In this document: piece by piece, positions 1-11,453 of the stretch | How the letters are laid out: each line of letters begins with the position of its first letter | Numbering within the stretch: position 1 is the first letter of the stretch | Assembly (NCBI GenBank): GCA_033220425.1 | Contig: CM065649.1 | Coordinates: 4,216,001 to 4,280,000 of the forward strand | Length of the DNA stretch: 64,000 bases | Direction: 5' to 3' | Source of the DNA: Lepraria neglecta | Taxonomy: Eukaryota > Ascomycota > Lecanoromycetes > Lecanorales > Stereocaulaceae | Position numbers and translations under genes: made by a program | The notes under the pieces: model-generated | The model's database searches: none | What the model was told of the DNA's origin: nothing | What the model saw: only the letters and a program-made list of their open reading frames with translations

Positions 1-531
1 GGAAGATCTTTAAAGCACAACGGGAATAAGAGAAAGGGAAGGTCGCGGAAAGGACGAAGCGCACCACTGTCACGGGGTCATCCAGGCCAAGAGGTCTGTT
101 CCACCAGATCAAGATGCAAGCCACACGTGACATCAGAATGAGGGACGATCCTATCCGCTGATGAGTATTCCTGGTAGCACACCTCCATCCTAGCGATAGG
201 CATGTTCCAAAAGGGGAAAGCAGTGTTCCAAAAATTCCTCATCGTAGCATCCAGAACTGAAAATGAAACAACCACTGATAGCTCTCCGGAAGACTGGCCG
301 CAGGACTGACTAAGTCAATATATGGCGCTTGCCCGCCTTGAGTCATGAATGGTGATTCCGAGGAGATGTCCAAAAATCGGAAAGTTGGCTAATAACGCTA
401 AGGGAGGGCCCGTCTAGAGTGTGTGTGATGAATCTTGCATGGTGCATGGTCGCTAGTGTCAAGATTGCGGGATGGCGTCTGGTGGCGCCTCGATCCCAGC
501 TGGGGATCGATTCAGTCGCGGAAGAGATTAA
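1..531. other. left-edge flank, no gene seen
   Basis: No convincing gene. The short reading frames here lack fungal gene structure. The right end is the 3' flank of the minus-strand velvet gene. Confidence 0.5.
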
Positions 532-1963
532 TCAGCCACGTTTCTTTCTCTGTCTAGACTTTGGCGCTTCTTCACCGCCGTCACTGTCGTCATCGCTGCT
601 CCTGTCGCCGACGCTGCCGCCTCGTTTTCGCTGGCTCTTACCTTTCTTGACTTGCACCGTCGCACCTTGTTCTTTCAGTTTCCTAGTCAAAGTCGTACTT
701 GCCCTCATGCCTGGGAAGTCTTTCGCACTGAAGACCTCGAAGGTGTCGCTGTCCACGGATCCAGCGATGCTGCCTTGTCCGTCCTCGGACATGTTTGGCA
801 TGTTCACCTTCATCAGGGTAAAACGAAGCCGGTAAAGACCGTTTTGGCGGCAAGAGAGATCTGGAAAGACAAAGAAGCAACTAAGTCGTGCATTCTCATC
901 ACTGGACCCGGGTGCCTCGGGATCGATTCCGACGAAGGGTGAAGCGACTAGGGTACCCATTAAGCGACGGCTCCACCTGTTGGATTGGTTTGGATCCGGG
1001 ACTTGGGTCACGTCTGGAGTACTGGAATACACAGAAGATTGCGGTGGCACGGAGAGAAGGGAGCAATGTAATATGTTGAACGGCCAACGAAGTGCTTCAA
1101 GATCCGAGGGTGATTGGGCGTCAAAGTCCTTAAGCGACAGCTGGACGATGGGCGGAGGGTCGATAACCCGGCGGTCGCGTTCCCCGAAACCACAAGCACG
1201 AGCGGCTATGGGCTGTTGACGGATTGTGAGGATGTAACGATCCGTTCTAAGACGAGTTTTAGTAGTAGATCGCCACTTGACGGAATTCAGCGAACGCTTA
1301 CATGTCCCGAGATTTTCGCTGAGTCTCCAGTGCTTGGGCAGGTCTGGGAAACTGCATTGGTCCCGTGGCGAATCCGCTGGATGATGTCGCAGAGCTGTGA
1401 TAAGAGCCTGCCGGGCTTGGATGGGGCTGTTGCAGTCCAGTGGAGTACGGATTTGTAGAGTACCCTCCTTCGTTGAATAGCGATGCTCCTGGAGGAGTAT
1501 CGTGTGCCCCATACTCTACTGGCGAGATAGCCTCGTAGAGAGTTCCTGGATTTGCAGATTGATAGGAGACTTTCTGGGGGTAAAGAGGTGGATGTGGATA
1601 GCCAGTGCTGTATGTGGGCCGTTCCGATGGTGCTGAAGCCTGCGTGCTTGGACTAAAATCCTGCGATAGAGCTTGCTCGTATGCTGGCTGCCGGAAGTGG
1701 GGAGCGGGAGCGTACTGATGCCTCGTTGGAAAGTCCGAATAGGGAGGCCGGACCTGCGGGGATTGTGGTACGAAGGAAGGCTCCAAGTGGGCTGGCGGCG
1801 GCAGATGCGGACGAGCAGCTAGCGTCAAAGGAGGAGGCAACGTATGAGGAGCGGATGGAGGAAGCTGAGTCTCTGCCGTCATGCCATACCTTTGGCCAAC
1901 TCGAGTGGGGAAATAGATGCTCCCTTCATTGTGTTGCGTGGTCGTCGGCGGTCTTGAGGACAT
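532..1963 (-). CDS. velC: VelC-type velvet domain transcriptional regulator
   Basis: Velvet-family regulator of development and secondary metabolism, expected to act in the nucleus as a homo- or heterodimer with other velvet proteins. Two exons, complement(532..1246, 1302..1963), 458 aa. The 55-nt intron starts GTAAGC and has a TACTAA-like branch site. The start is the ATG at 1963; the longer frame upstream begins with TTG. Residues 1-220 are a disordered Pro/Ser/Tyr-rich arm. Exon 2 opens with the velvet domain (LTIRQQP, ARACGFGERDRRVIDPPPI, FFVFPDLS, YRLRF) to about residue 400, then a Lys/Arg- and Ser/Asp-rich tail resembling a nuclear localisation signal. The long proline-rich arm before a C-terminal velvet domain fits VelC better than VosA (short N-terminus) or VelB (split domain). 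Annotating the exons separately would miss the domain start, because the intron sits exactly at it. Confidence 0.9.
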
Positions 1964-4160
1964 GAGAGTCAAGGCTAGGGTGGTTCAGAGGAAACAGCGG
2001 GTCTGTGGCCGTGTAGGTGTCGTTCTTGCTGAGATTCGAGGCGGTTTACCTTAATATCACGGCAAGACGTGAAGGACCAGGAACTAAATAGGGTTTGCGA
2101 AACAAGCATGGGTTCGATGAATTGCAGGGGAGAATAGTGTTCCAGAAGTTAGTATATTAATAGAGCCTCAAACGAGGAAGAAAAAATATAATGAGATACG
2201 ATAAAAATACCATAAAGGACCAAAAAAGACTAAAAAGGATGGCGTGAGGAAGATCCTGGAGATCAATTCAAAGTTGCGCCAAGGGTTCTCGAAGGACGGT
2301 CCGCTGCCATTCCCCCCTCTACCGGTCTCTTCAACGGTCGGTCTCACCCACCAAAGGTAATCCTTGTACCCTGCTGTAGTTGAGCAGATCACACTATTCT
2401 GTCGCCCTCCTCTTCTCCATAAGTGTCAGTTCCTTCAATCTGTTCCTTTGTTGAAGCAATTCTTCCTGTACAGGACCTCGAGATGCTTGCTCACCTACCC
2501 GAGATGGCAACCTCACACTAACGTGAACCAGGTACGCAGGCTCTGTTACAGATTTGATGCCCTTGCAATTCATAGATCGTACCTTTGCCGTCCTGCAAAG
2601 CTGCCTGACAGAAGTTGTTGGTAACGACGGAAACTTCCTGTTAGTTGCCTCTAGTATTTATGCCTGTTTCGAGGTCGCGTTCGCAGATCTTTATCTATTT
2701 AAAGTCCCCTGTGGTTGATCCATACTCTCTCGAGGGACATCATCTGAGCACAAACCAAGGATCTGGTTAAATCCAGGCCTTAGATGGGGCCTCGGGCAAT
2801 GGATACCCAACGGTTTATCTCCCATACTTTTTAGGTCTTCGCGTCGCGATCGGGAATTCGGGACACCCATTTCAGCCAGCTTGGACCAGCCACAGCGCGA
2901 TTCGGGTAGAGGTTGCCTCAGCCATTTGGACCAAATGGAGTTGTGTTGCGACTGCAGGAAACCCCCCGTGCTCTGCACCAAGGCCTGCTTGTCGTTGGCC
3001 AGCCCAGCCCCACCAAAATGCACCCTCCGATCCGGTAGCTAATTTAGGGCAAGCTTCATGCAGTCTAGCACAATACCGCCAGGGATCCGGGCGGTCAAGG
3101 CAACTCGAAGCCACCGCACCATGTTCAAATCTGGGTTTGAACCTATGATATGGCTTCATTGGTCTCATGCAAGACGAAAGCCGCTATCAATTCGGGTTTC
3201 CGCTTATGTTTGAGAGCGCCACCAAAGCTTGCTCCGTCATGTACTTCGTACCATTCTCGTTATAGGCTAGGTTCAAGGATTGATCAAAGAGCACGACATT
3301 GAAAGGTACGTCACTTCCCTGAATCGCGTCGATCACAGGGTGTCATTTGCTCCAGCCCATTGGTCGCTTTGGTTCCCGGTTCCATGGTGATCGCTTTCTT
3401 GCAGCTGTCAAACGTGCTGATGGGATGCCTTTTTCCCGGTCAAGCCATCGCACTGCATATGATCCTCCGAGCTAGTGTGGCATTCGCTTATGACTCCCGC
3501 GAGCACCATTGTCTTGGTAGCTACGACATGCCACTATACCAACATAGGCTACAATTTTCGACAAGCCTTGACTCAGTGCAGCAAAGGGGCAAACTTAGTC
3601 CCGCCGCTGCCCCATCGTAGCTCTACGTGGGGTAGCCGAAACATATCTCGGTACATCCGCTTCAACGGTCAGTTACCTTGTAGAATCAGGGAAAGCATGA
3701 CGCTTAGTATCTGGCCCGAAAGCTCTTTTCTGCAAGACAGGCTTCACTAAAGCATCAAGCTAAGCATTGGCGATTCCCGACCTAGAATTCCAAGGACCAC
3801 ACCTGTGACCTGCGACCTTGTCAAGTCCTCAGGGGGCTCAGTCGAGGCTCGAGTTTTTAGAAAACACAAGGACCTTCCGAATGCAAAAGCGGACGGCTCC
3901 AGACCCACGTCGATCGTTTCATCTTTAGGTCCAGATGCGTTTCATGCAGGTGTCTAAAAAGCTAATCCCGAGATCAGCTCGATAACCGAATGCCGAGTTT
4001 TGTGTGCTGAGTTTTGTGTGCTGCTGACCGCCAAAAACGTGTCGTTTCAGGCGTTATTGCAAGCGAGCAGACCAGCTGAGAGCCAACTTTCCCTCACACG
4101 GTCATACACACAGTAGGAATCACCATCAATGAAACAAATTCCCTCACGCAGCCAATCTCG
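1964..4160. other. 2.2-kb upstream region of velC, no gene seen
   Basis: No reading frame here has convincing gene structure. Since velC is transcribed leftwards, this is its promoter and probable 5' leader. A 14-bp direct tandem duplication (unit GAGTTTTGTGTGCT) lies near 3995-4022. Confidence 0.5.
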
Positions 4161-4571
4161 CTACCACCACTCCATACTTCTCCCAGCCAATGCCATACCA
4201 CAGACAGCATGAGCAATCGAGTGTAACCACGGCTGCCCCAAAAACCCTCTTCTGTCCTCCTCTCCCCTCCAAATTCTCCTTCCAGCTCTGATCAACGGTC
4301 CACAGTGATACAACGCAAGTGCGCCTGCCACCCTGCGTTCAGTTAGGCCGTCATTGTCGATTGTGTAGGCCTTGTGATCACGAAAAATGAAGATAGCGGC
4401 GATGATGTTTGTTGACAGTAGCAGCAGTGCATATTGACGTATTATTGCATGGGCGTAGGGTTGGGGGACTGACAGTGTGGCCGAGGGAGAGAATGCAAAG
4501 GCGAAGGCCGCGGGAAGTTCTATCACAAGGTGGAGTATGAACGGAATTGAGGTCACAAAATTGGATTGCAT
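4161..4571 (-). CDS. small conserved fungal integral membrane protein
   Basis: Single-exon protein of 136 aa with an ATG at 4571. Hydrophobic segments lie near residues 5-30 (SIPFILHLVIELPAAFAFAF), 45-64 (IIRQYALLLLSTNIIAAIFI), 80-95 and possibly 115-130, suggesting three or four membrane spans with a basic loop (RAGRRIWRG). The pattern of an N-terminal helix with a Glu-Leu-Pro core followed by an IIRQYALLLL segment resembles an uncharacterised small membrane protein common in Pezizomycotina. No catalytic motif is visible, so no function is assigned. It lies tail-to-head between the velC upstream region and the pyruvate dehydrogenase gene and shares its 5' flank with that gene (409 bp between start codons). 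Confidence 0.65.
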   Translation of the reverse strand: MQSNFVTSIPFILHLVIELPAAFAFAFSPSATLSVPQPYAHAIIRQYALLLLSTNIIAAIFIFRDHKAYTIDNDGLTERRVAGALALYHCGPLIRAGRRIWRGEEDRRGFLGQPWLHSIAHAVCGMALAGRSMEWW

Positions 4572-4979
4572 GTTAACAGATACACGCTCCTTTTACCCAA
4601 CCAAGGCACCTTTTCCCTTCGAAATGCAAGACCTGTAGTCAAGCAATGTAGAAGTTATCAACAGCAATTTATCTGAGCCTTAGGTCTATCGTCACTTCAG
4701 GTATCGACTGTCAAAGATCATTGATGAACGTGACTGCTGCCGATAGACGGGGAAGTCGAATAAGCACTCAGCTACTGAGTAGTTCAATAAACATGGAAGG
4801 ACCGAGGACAGACTCGAACTGGAAACTACTGTTGCTGACGGCGACCGAGACGCGGTTTTTTCTCGGGCTACTGAAAAATCCACCGTGCCCAACAAGGCTA
4901 GCGCGCTTCTCCCAACATTGATTTCAACCTCCCCGAACAGCTTCAGCAGTTTCCTTTGCAGCATCACCATCTCGCAACC
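4572..4979. promoter_or_regulatory. divergent promoter between the membrane protein gene and PDA1
   Basis: The two start codons face away from each other across 408 bp, so the interval must hold both promoters. I see no clear TATA element. A pyrimidine-rich stretch precedes the PDA1 start. Confidence 0.5.
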
Positions 4980-6384
4980 ATGTTTACAAGGGCTCTGAGG
5001 AGCGGTCGAGCTCTACCGCTGAGACGCAATGCCTTCGTTCCTCTAGCAAAGCGTACTGTCACCACGGATGCTGCTTCATCGCATGCCGAGAAAGAGCATG
5101 TTCCAGAAGTAAGCACAAAGACGCCGAACAAGAACAGAGCCACCAGCTTACCCATTGGTGTCTCTACAGAAAGATGACAAGCCATTCGAAGTCCGTCTCT
5201 CTGATGAGAGCTTCGAGACCTACGAACTCGACCCTCCTCCCTACACCTTAGATACCACCAAGAAGGAGCTCAAGCAGATGTACTACGATATGGTCTCAAT
5301 ACGGTAAGACTCAATCGTGAATCCCACAGAGAGTAGATACTGATCAATGTTCCTTCTAGACGGATGGAGATGGCCGCAGACAGACTCTACAAAGAGAAGA
5401 AAATTCGAGGTTTCTGCCATCTTTCTACAGGCCAAGAAGCTGTTGCAGCAGGCATTGAGCACGCTATCACCAAAGAAGACCATGTCATTACCGCCTATAG
5501 ATGTCACGGCTTTGCTCTAATGCGAGGTGGCACCGTCAAATCAATCATTGGCGAGCTGCTGGGACGAAGAGAAGGCATTGCCTACGGAAAAGGTGGATCT
5601 ATGCATATGTTCGCAAAAGGCTTCTACGGCGGAAACGGCATTGTCGGTGCACAGGTACCAGTCGGTGCTGGCATTGCGTTTGCAAACCAATACAATGACA
5701 AAGACAACACCACAATCTGCCTCTATGGAGATGGAGCCAGCAATCAGGGTCAAGTCTTCGAAGCCTTCAACATGGCTAAGCTCTGGAACCTGCCTATCCT
5801 CTTCGGCTGCGAGAGTAAGTTTTCTGGGGCTCCTCACACGATTTCAAGCTACAATTGAGCTAACGCCTTATCTACTAGACAATAAATACGGAATGGGCAC
5901 TGCAGCCAACCGCGCCGCTGCTATGACCGAATACTACAAGCGTGGCCAATACATCCCCGGTCTCAAAGTAAACGGCATGGACATCCTCGCCGTTAAGGCA
6001 GCTGTCCAATATGGTAAGCAGTACACCGTTGCTGGCCACGGCCCACTTGTCCTCGAATACGTCACCTACCGTTACGGCGGTCACTCAATGTCTGACCCGG
6101 GAACGACCTATCGCACACGTGAGGAAATTCAGCGTATGAGAAGCACTAATGATCCTATCGCCGGACTGAAACAGAAGTTGCTGGACTGGGAGGTTACAAG
6201 TGAGGATGAATTGAAGGCAATCGACAAGGAGGCCAGGTCGTACGTGGATAAGGAGGTTGAGGAGGCCGAGAAAATGCCTGTGCCAGAGGCTACGCCCAAG
6301 ATTCTCTACGAAGATATCTACGTTCGGGGAAGCGAGCCACCATTCATGAGGGGAAGGACTCCGGATGAGAACTACTACTACTAG
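4980..6384 (+). CDS. PDA1: pyruvate dehydrogenase E1 component subunit alpha, mitochondrial
   Basis: Thiamine-diphosphate-dependent decarboxylase subunit of the mitochondrial pyruvate dehydrogenase complex; forms the E1 heterotetramer with E1-beta. Four exons, join(4980..5108, 5170..5303, 5360..5814, 5879..6384), 407 aa, the usual length. The start is the ATG at 4980 (the frame opens 24 nt earlier with TTG), giving an Arg/Ala-rich mitochondrial presequence ([19 protein letters not shown]). Visible signatures are [15 protein letters not shown], the metal/ThDP site [20 protein letters not shown] followed by NNKYGMGT, and the regulatory loop [20 protein letters not shown] with the serines phosphorylated by PDH kinase in other eukaryotes. 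All introns are 56-64 nt. Nothing looks damaged. Confidence 0.97.
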
Positions 6385-6782
6385 GGCCTGAATTTGGATG
6401 GTGTTTGAAGACTTTGTATGCAGCCTTGGGCGTTGCATCTTCAAAATGGAGAGACAGTGATCAAATGCTGTCTGTTGGGTGAATACGAGGGCTGGTCTCG
6501 TACCCATTGAACAATAGATTCCATAGAAACTTTCTAAATATCGTGAGCCTCAAACTGGACGCCTTCATGGCCATCTCCTCCATTATCTTTCGAGATCGCT
6601 GCAGGTACAGAACGCACTGAATGAGGGCTAAATAAAAGTTTTGCCCTACGGAAGCGCAGATCCGCAGTCGCGCTATCAATATCGCGTTCAAAAGATTTCC
6701 TGCCGAGAGAGCGAGAGTGCTGGAAAACACAAACTGATTCCCACCACACTCATCTCCTTATTCCCTCGAGGTCCGCTTCAAG
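6385..6782. other. PDA1-CCT8 intergen
   Basis: Holds the 3' end of PDA1 and the promoter of CCT8. No gene or repeat seen. Confidence 0.5.
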
Positions 6783-8591
6783 ATGTCTCTTTCTATTCCG
6801 AATGCGCCTAATAGTGGTCTTTTCAAACAAGGCTACCAAAAGTACCCTCCTAAGTCAATCACACAACACCCCCCTTTACTAACTCCTTCACAGCTACGAA
6901 TCCGAAGACGGCGCCGTGATACGAAACATAGAAGCATGTCGAGCCATAGCCCAAACCGTCCAGACCTCCTTAGGTCCCTACGGCCGCAACAAAATCGTCA
7001 TCAACCACCTACAGAAAATGATCCTAACCTCCGACGCAGCCTCAATATTAGCAGAACTCGATGTTGTTCACCCTGCAGCAAAGCTTGTAGTGATGGCTAG
7101 TCAGCAGCAAGAGGCTGAGATGGGTGATGCTACGAATATGGTTATTGTGCTGTGTGGGGAGATGCTGAAGAAGGCGGAGGAGCTATTGAGGATGGGGTTG
7201 AAGACTAGTGATGTTGTGCAGGGGTATGAGAGGGCGCAGAAGGAGGCGCTAAGGGTGTTAGATGGTACGTTTCCCCTCAAGATGACCTAATTCGATGCAT
7301 GAGGAAGTAGCGTACTAACGTCTCTGCAGACCTCGTCGTCGACTCAGTAACAGACATCCGCTCGCACCCCGAACTCGCCAAAGCAATCCGAACAGTCATA
7401 GCCTCCAAACAAGCCGGCAGCGAAGATTTCCTTGCCGACATGGTCGCCGAAGCCGTCCTCGCTGTTCTCCCAAAGAACCCTACAAATTTCAACGTCGATA
7501 ACATCCGCGTGGTGAAAATAATGGGCGGCTCCCTCGAACAGTCCAAAGTAGTGAAGGGCATGGTCTTCGGCCGCCAGCCAGATGGTACCATGAAGAAGGC
7601 CAAACATGCAAAAGTCGGTGTTTTTTCCTGCCCTATTGATATTTCACAAACGGAGACGAAGGGGACGGTGCTACTACATAATGCGAAGGAGATGATGGAT
7701 TTTACAAAAGGAGAAGAGAGCCAACTCGAAACTATCATCAAAGAACTCCACGACTCAGGTCTCCGAGTGGTGGTAGCAGGCGGCACAGTCGGCGAATTGG
7801 CACTTCACTACCTCAACCGCTTCGGCATACTTGTCGTCAAGGTTCTTTCGAAATTTGAGCTCCGCCGTCTCTGTCGCGTTGTTGGCGCCACCCCCCTAGC
7901 TCGCCTCGGTGCACCTATGCCCGATGAAATGGGAAAAGTAGATATCGTCGAAACGCTCGAAATCGGTGGCGACCGCGTTACAGTATTTAGACAAGAGAAT
8001 GATGCCACGAGGACAGCTACGCTAGTGATAAGAGGAGCTACGCAGAATCACCTCGATGATATCGAGAGAGCTATCGATGATGGGGTTAACGTTGTTAAGG
8101 CGATTACGAGAGATGCGAAACTCGTCCCTGGAGCTGGGGCTACGGAGATGCAGTTGATTGAGCGGATATCTGCGTTTGGAGAGAAAACGCCTGAACTCTC
8201 CCAGTACGCTATCAAGAAGTACGCTGAGGCTTTCGAAGTCATCCCCCGGACACTCGCCGAGTCAGCTGGCCTGGACGCAACAGAAGTTCTCGCAACGCTA
8301 TATGCTGCTCATCATAAGTCTTCAAAAGGCGGCGACGACGATGATGAGGATGACGAAGATGATGAAGACGAGTGGACGATGGGTGTAGATGTGGAGAATG
8401 ATGACGGCACTGGAACGTTGGATGCGAAGGAGGAGGGCATTCTGGATCTGTTAATCAGCAAGCAGTGGGCCATCAGGCTGGCGACGGAGGCAGCGCGGAC
8501 GGTATTGAGTGTGGATCAAATTATTGTCGCGAGGCAGGCTGGGGGACCGAAACCGCCCGGTGGCCAGAATCCAAACTGGGATGAAGACTGA
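6783..8591 (+). CDS. CCT8: CCT chaperonin subunit theta
   Basis: Subunit of the cytosolic TRiC/CCT ring that folds actin, tubulin and WD40 proteins. Three exons, join(6783..6841, 6894..7264, 7330..8591), 563 aa. The N-terminus (SIPNAPNSGLFKQGYQ) and SLGPYGRNKIVIN are typical of group II chaperonins of the theta class. The nucleotide loop reads GDATNMV where most CCT subunits have GDGT. Further signatures are VVAGGTVGELALHYLNRFGI in the apical domain, LVPGAGATEMQL, and the C-terminal hinge VDVENDDGTGT. An Asp/Glu-rich insertion (about 15 consecutive acidic residues) occurs near residue 480. It is head-to-tail with PDA1 (398 bp apart). Both are housekeeping genes. Confidence 0.96.
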
Positions 8592-9467
8592 GTGTCATGA
8601 TCAAATAGATGTGGCATAGCAATATGTATCAAAAGCGAATTGAGCAAGCGTTTGTGTACTGCCGTATATCGAATCGAGCCTCTTGCCCCTGGCTGGTCCA
8701 GCTAAGACACAGCTAGGAAATGCCTTCGTCCCCCCTGACGAGCCTGATCTTGCAGAATTCAAACCGGACAAAACCTGTCAAGAGACTAATGATATTAGCA
8801 CTCGAGAAACAGCTCTAAGGCTCAAATTAGCGGCCAGAGAAATGGCTTCAACTGAGGCGAAAAATCTTCGTGTGTTTGTATTGTCTATCCCTGGGGCAGC
8901 AGTCTTGGTTACGGCAAAGTCACTGGCATGACTGTGTGTTTCTTTACCCAGAGCGAACAGAGCAAGCATTCTTGCAACGTTGGGCCCGCTGTGTGTGTGT
9001 AGATCATGGTTGAATACGGAGCATGGGAGGCTGTCTGCCATTTGCTGATGGTAATGGACTTGGGAAGGTGATGCAGCGTTTGAGGGCAGTACAATGAGCA
9101 ACGCTTGAGAGGTTATCGATACTGCTATAATGGCTTCATTGGTATCCTATCATGCAAGATGCTTGATTGTCGGACCTTCAGGCTACGAGACAGAAGCAAC
9201 GCTACGAAGAACCTGTTGTGAACATCCGTTCCAGACATCTCATTGACACCCAGCCCCACCTGCTTCGTCGTCCACACTGTCACGTAAGTACTACCTCATC
9301 AGGGGCTGATAACTTATGTTAGCCATGATCCTGAAATCCAGAGAGTTTTCAAAGCGCCAACTCACTCTCGATAAGGTACTTCTCCTGTAGCACGAGGACC
9401 ATGGACCAAATGAATGTCAGCCTAGATGCATCCATACTCAGCTCAATCACGTTATAATGCTGTGACT
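8592..9467. other. intergenic, no gene seen
   Basis: Convergent interval between CCT8 (+) and the membrane protein gene (-). The alternative last exon of the latter (about 9340-9440) would lie inside it. Otherwise only short chance frames. Confidence 0.45.
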
Positions 9468-10170
9468 TCAGACTATGTTGTGATTCACGTACACCTGAAA
9501 GGCAGCCAACACAACGGCAATATCCCACTCCGCATACGGCGGCTTGTTGAAGAGTAAGCGGAAGTCCTTTCCTTTTGGAAGCAGCATGGTGACGAATGCG
9601 GCGGCCCAGAGCGCCATCATAACGAATTCGAAGACGACGCGCATGAAGCGAAGGACGTAGCTGCCGACTGCGGTGGAGGTGCTGAGGTCGCGCTTTAGGA
9701 GTGAGGGGACGGATATGAGGATCGTCAGCATGGAGGATGAGACTGCGAAGGGCGTTAGCTGATATTAGGAGACCTCCATGGAAACAAAGCGGAGAAGAGG
9801 AGGGAGGGATGGACGATATAATTGGTTGGAAACTTGGTATGGGATATTGTGCAAACTAGATGTACGAGGGAATGGTGGAACGAACGAGAGGTACGAGTGG
9901 GAAGAGGAGACGCGTATTTGCAGGCAGACAGAGGATGTAATAGGTAACACAGGTGGGTGGAAATGAAGCATGGAAGCAGATGAAGAATATATGAAATTGG
10001 CTACACGTACTTCCAAAACCCAGCGGTTGAGAGAGATTGTTCCAATAGCCATGGTGGACTCCAGAGTAGCAGATCAGGATGAGGTAGATGAAGGCGAGTG
10101 TGACTTGAAGAATTCGGACATTGAAGAGGTAGGTTGGCGAAACCGTTCCGCGTAGTCTGAGAGAAGGCAT
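9468..10170 (-). CDS. MARVEL-like four-helix membrane protein, 3' end uncertain
   Basis: Exon 1 is 10011..10170 (ATG at 10170) and exon 2 starts at 9742. A 268-nt intron (GTACGT...CGCAG) with a GCTAAC branch joins them in frame. Hydrophobic segments: ILQVTLAFIYLILICYSGV in exon 1, then SSSMLTILISVPSLL, VVFEFVMMALWAAAFVTMLL and WDIAVVLAAFQ in exon 2. This four-helix layout with a charged loop (PKGKDFRLLFNKPPYAEWD) before helix 4 resembles fungal MARVEL-domain proteins of the plasma membrane or vesicles; that is inference from topology only. The frame stops at 9468 in mid-helix. A further splice (CAG|GTGTACG) would add a C-terminal exon ending near 9342-9350, so the true end probably lies left of 9468. 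Confidence 0.6.
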
Positions 10171-11453
10171 GACGGCTGGTGTAAGGCCGGATGGGCGCTG
10201 GGTGGAAGAAGTTCTCTGGTTGGAACAATTTCGGCTATACTCTCGTGGCTGGATCCACCCTTTTGCTCGGAGGTATTGTGCTCGCGGTGTGGTGTGAATG
10301 AGGGCAGGTTTCAGGTGAGGTTCGCCCTTTGTGAATTGTCAGGCTTCCTGGGTTTGAGACCCTACGGCAATCTTGATGGCTTTCACAGGGGGATTTGTCC
10401 TCGCTAGGTCGAGGAGTACTTGTGATACGCAACACAGAATTGCTCGACTCACATAGGGATAAGTCGGCGTAAACATGTCAGGTCACGCAAGCGAAGCTTA
10501 CGATCCGTTGAAGTCGAGGGAACGCAACATGTCTCTGTGAACCGACGCAGGCATTAATTGTACGTCATTATTGGATCTTTATTGCATGTGTGTCACGCAT
10601 CTTCAATGGCAGCGGCTTTGGTCAAAGGAAGGAGCGATAGGGAGCTACCTCAGCATTGCAAACCCCAGAATCAAAGCTGCCCCACAATGCATACTGAATC
10701 TTGCGTTTAATCTCACGCAGTCACTCTGAGAGGCATAATTATTTCGGTACCCAATCGCAAAAATCTCTTCCCACAGTTCTTTGAACCTTTCCACCCTAAC
10801 GATACTTTGGGTCGCCCGGTGGTGAAGGACTGAAATCCAGTGGACAGCGCATGTCTGCTTCGATATCTGCAGGAACGCTTTACACTTTGGCTCTTACGCT
10901 GCAAGCAACCTCTCTGCAGTCTGTCGCATCGATTTCAGCCATTGCCGTCGTTGACTGGGCCAGTAAGGGAAGGAGCCAAACATTCGCGAAATCAGTGGCA
11001 CTCCACCCCTGCAATTTCCCCGAGCTGCGTCGAGCCGCCGACCGTCCGCCAGAGGCCTCCAATGCGGTCGTTTCACCAGATAACAATAGAATCTTCACAA
11101 AAAGCGAATCGGAAATTCAAAGTTGCCAACTATCGGTCTAGACCATTTGTATCTTGACAGCTCCACCTTTTGCAGCCTCATTCGTCGAAGCGAGTCAAAG
11201 CGAACAGCGCCAATGTGCTAGTGGATGTTGATAGCTTCGACCTCCACTGGGTCAGGAGTGAATGAACTCCTAATATACAACGGCGATTAGGAAGCAGTCT
11301 GCTTCTTTACTACTCAGCATGAGACACGGATTTCGTGCCGGGACGACATCATCAGGAGATCAACGGTCACCTGTCGGACTCGCCTGAATACATCACCGCC
11401 TCGACCTAGCACGAATACCCTCTTTGACTCTACACGTCAGCCTTTCATGGGCC
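10171..11453. other. 1.3-kb divergent intergen, no gene seen
   Basis: Contains the promoters of the leftward MARVEL-like gene and the rightward F-box/WD40 gene. A 96-codon frame starts with ATG at 10851 but has no recognisable features or introns and overlaps opposite-strand frames, so I do not call it. Confidence 0.45.

Noticed and set aside
2691-3168. Minus-strand frames of 98-110 codons upstream of velC
   Set aside because: No start context, splice chain or family signature.
10851-11141. 96-codon plus-strand frame with ATG
   Set aside because: No domain, no introns, overlapped by equally long frames on the other strand; most likely chance.
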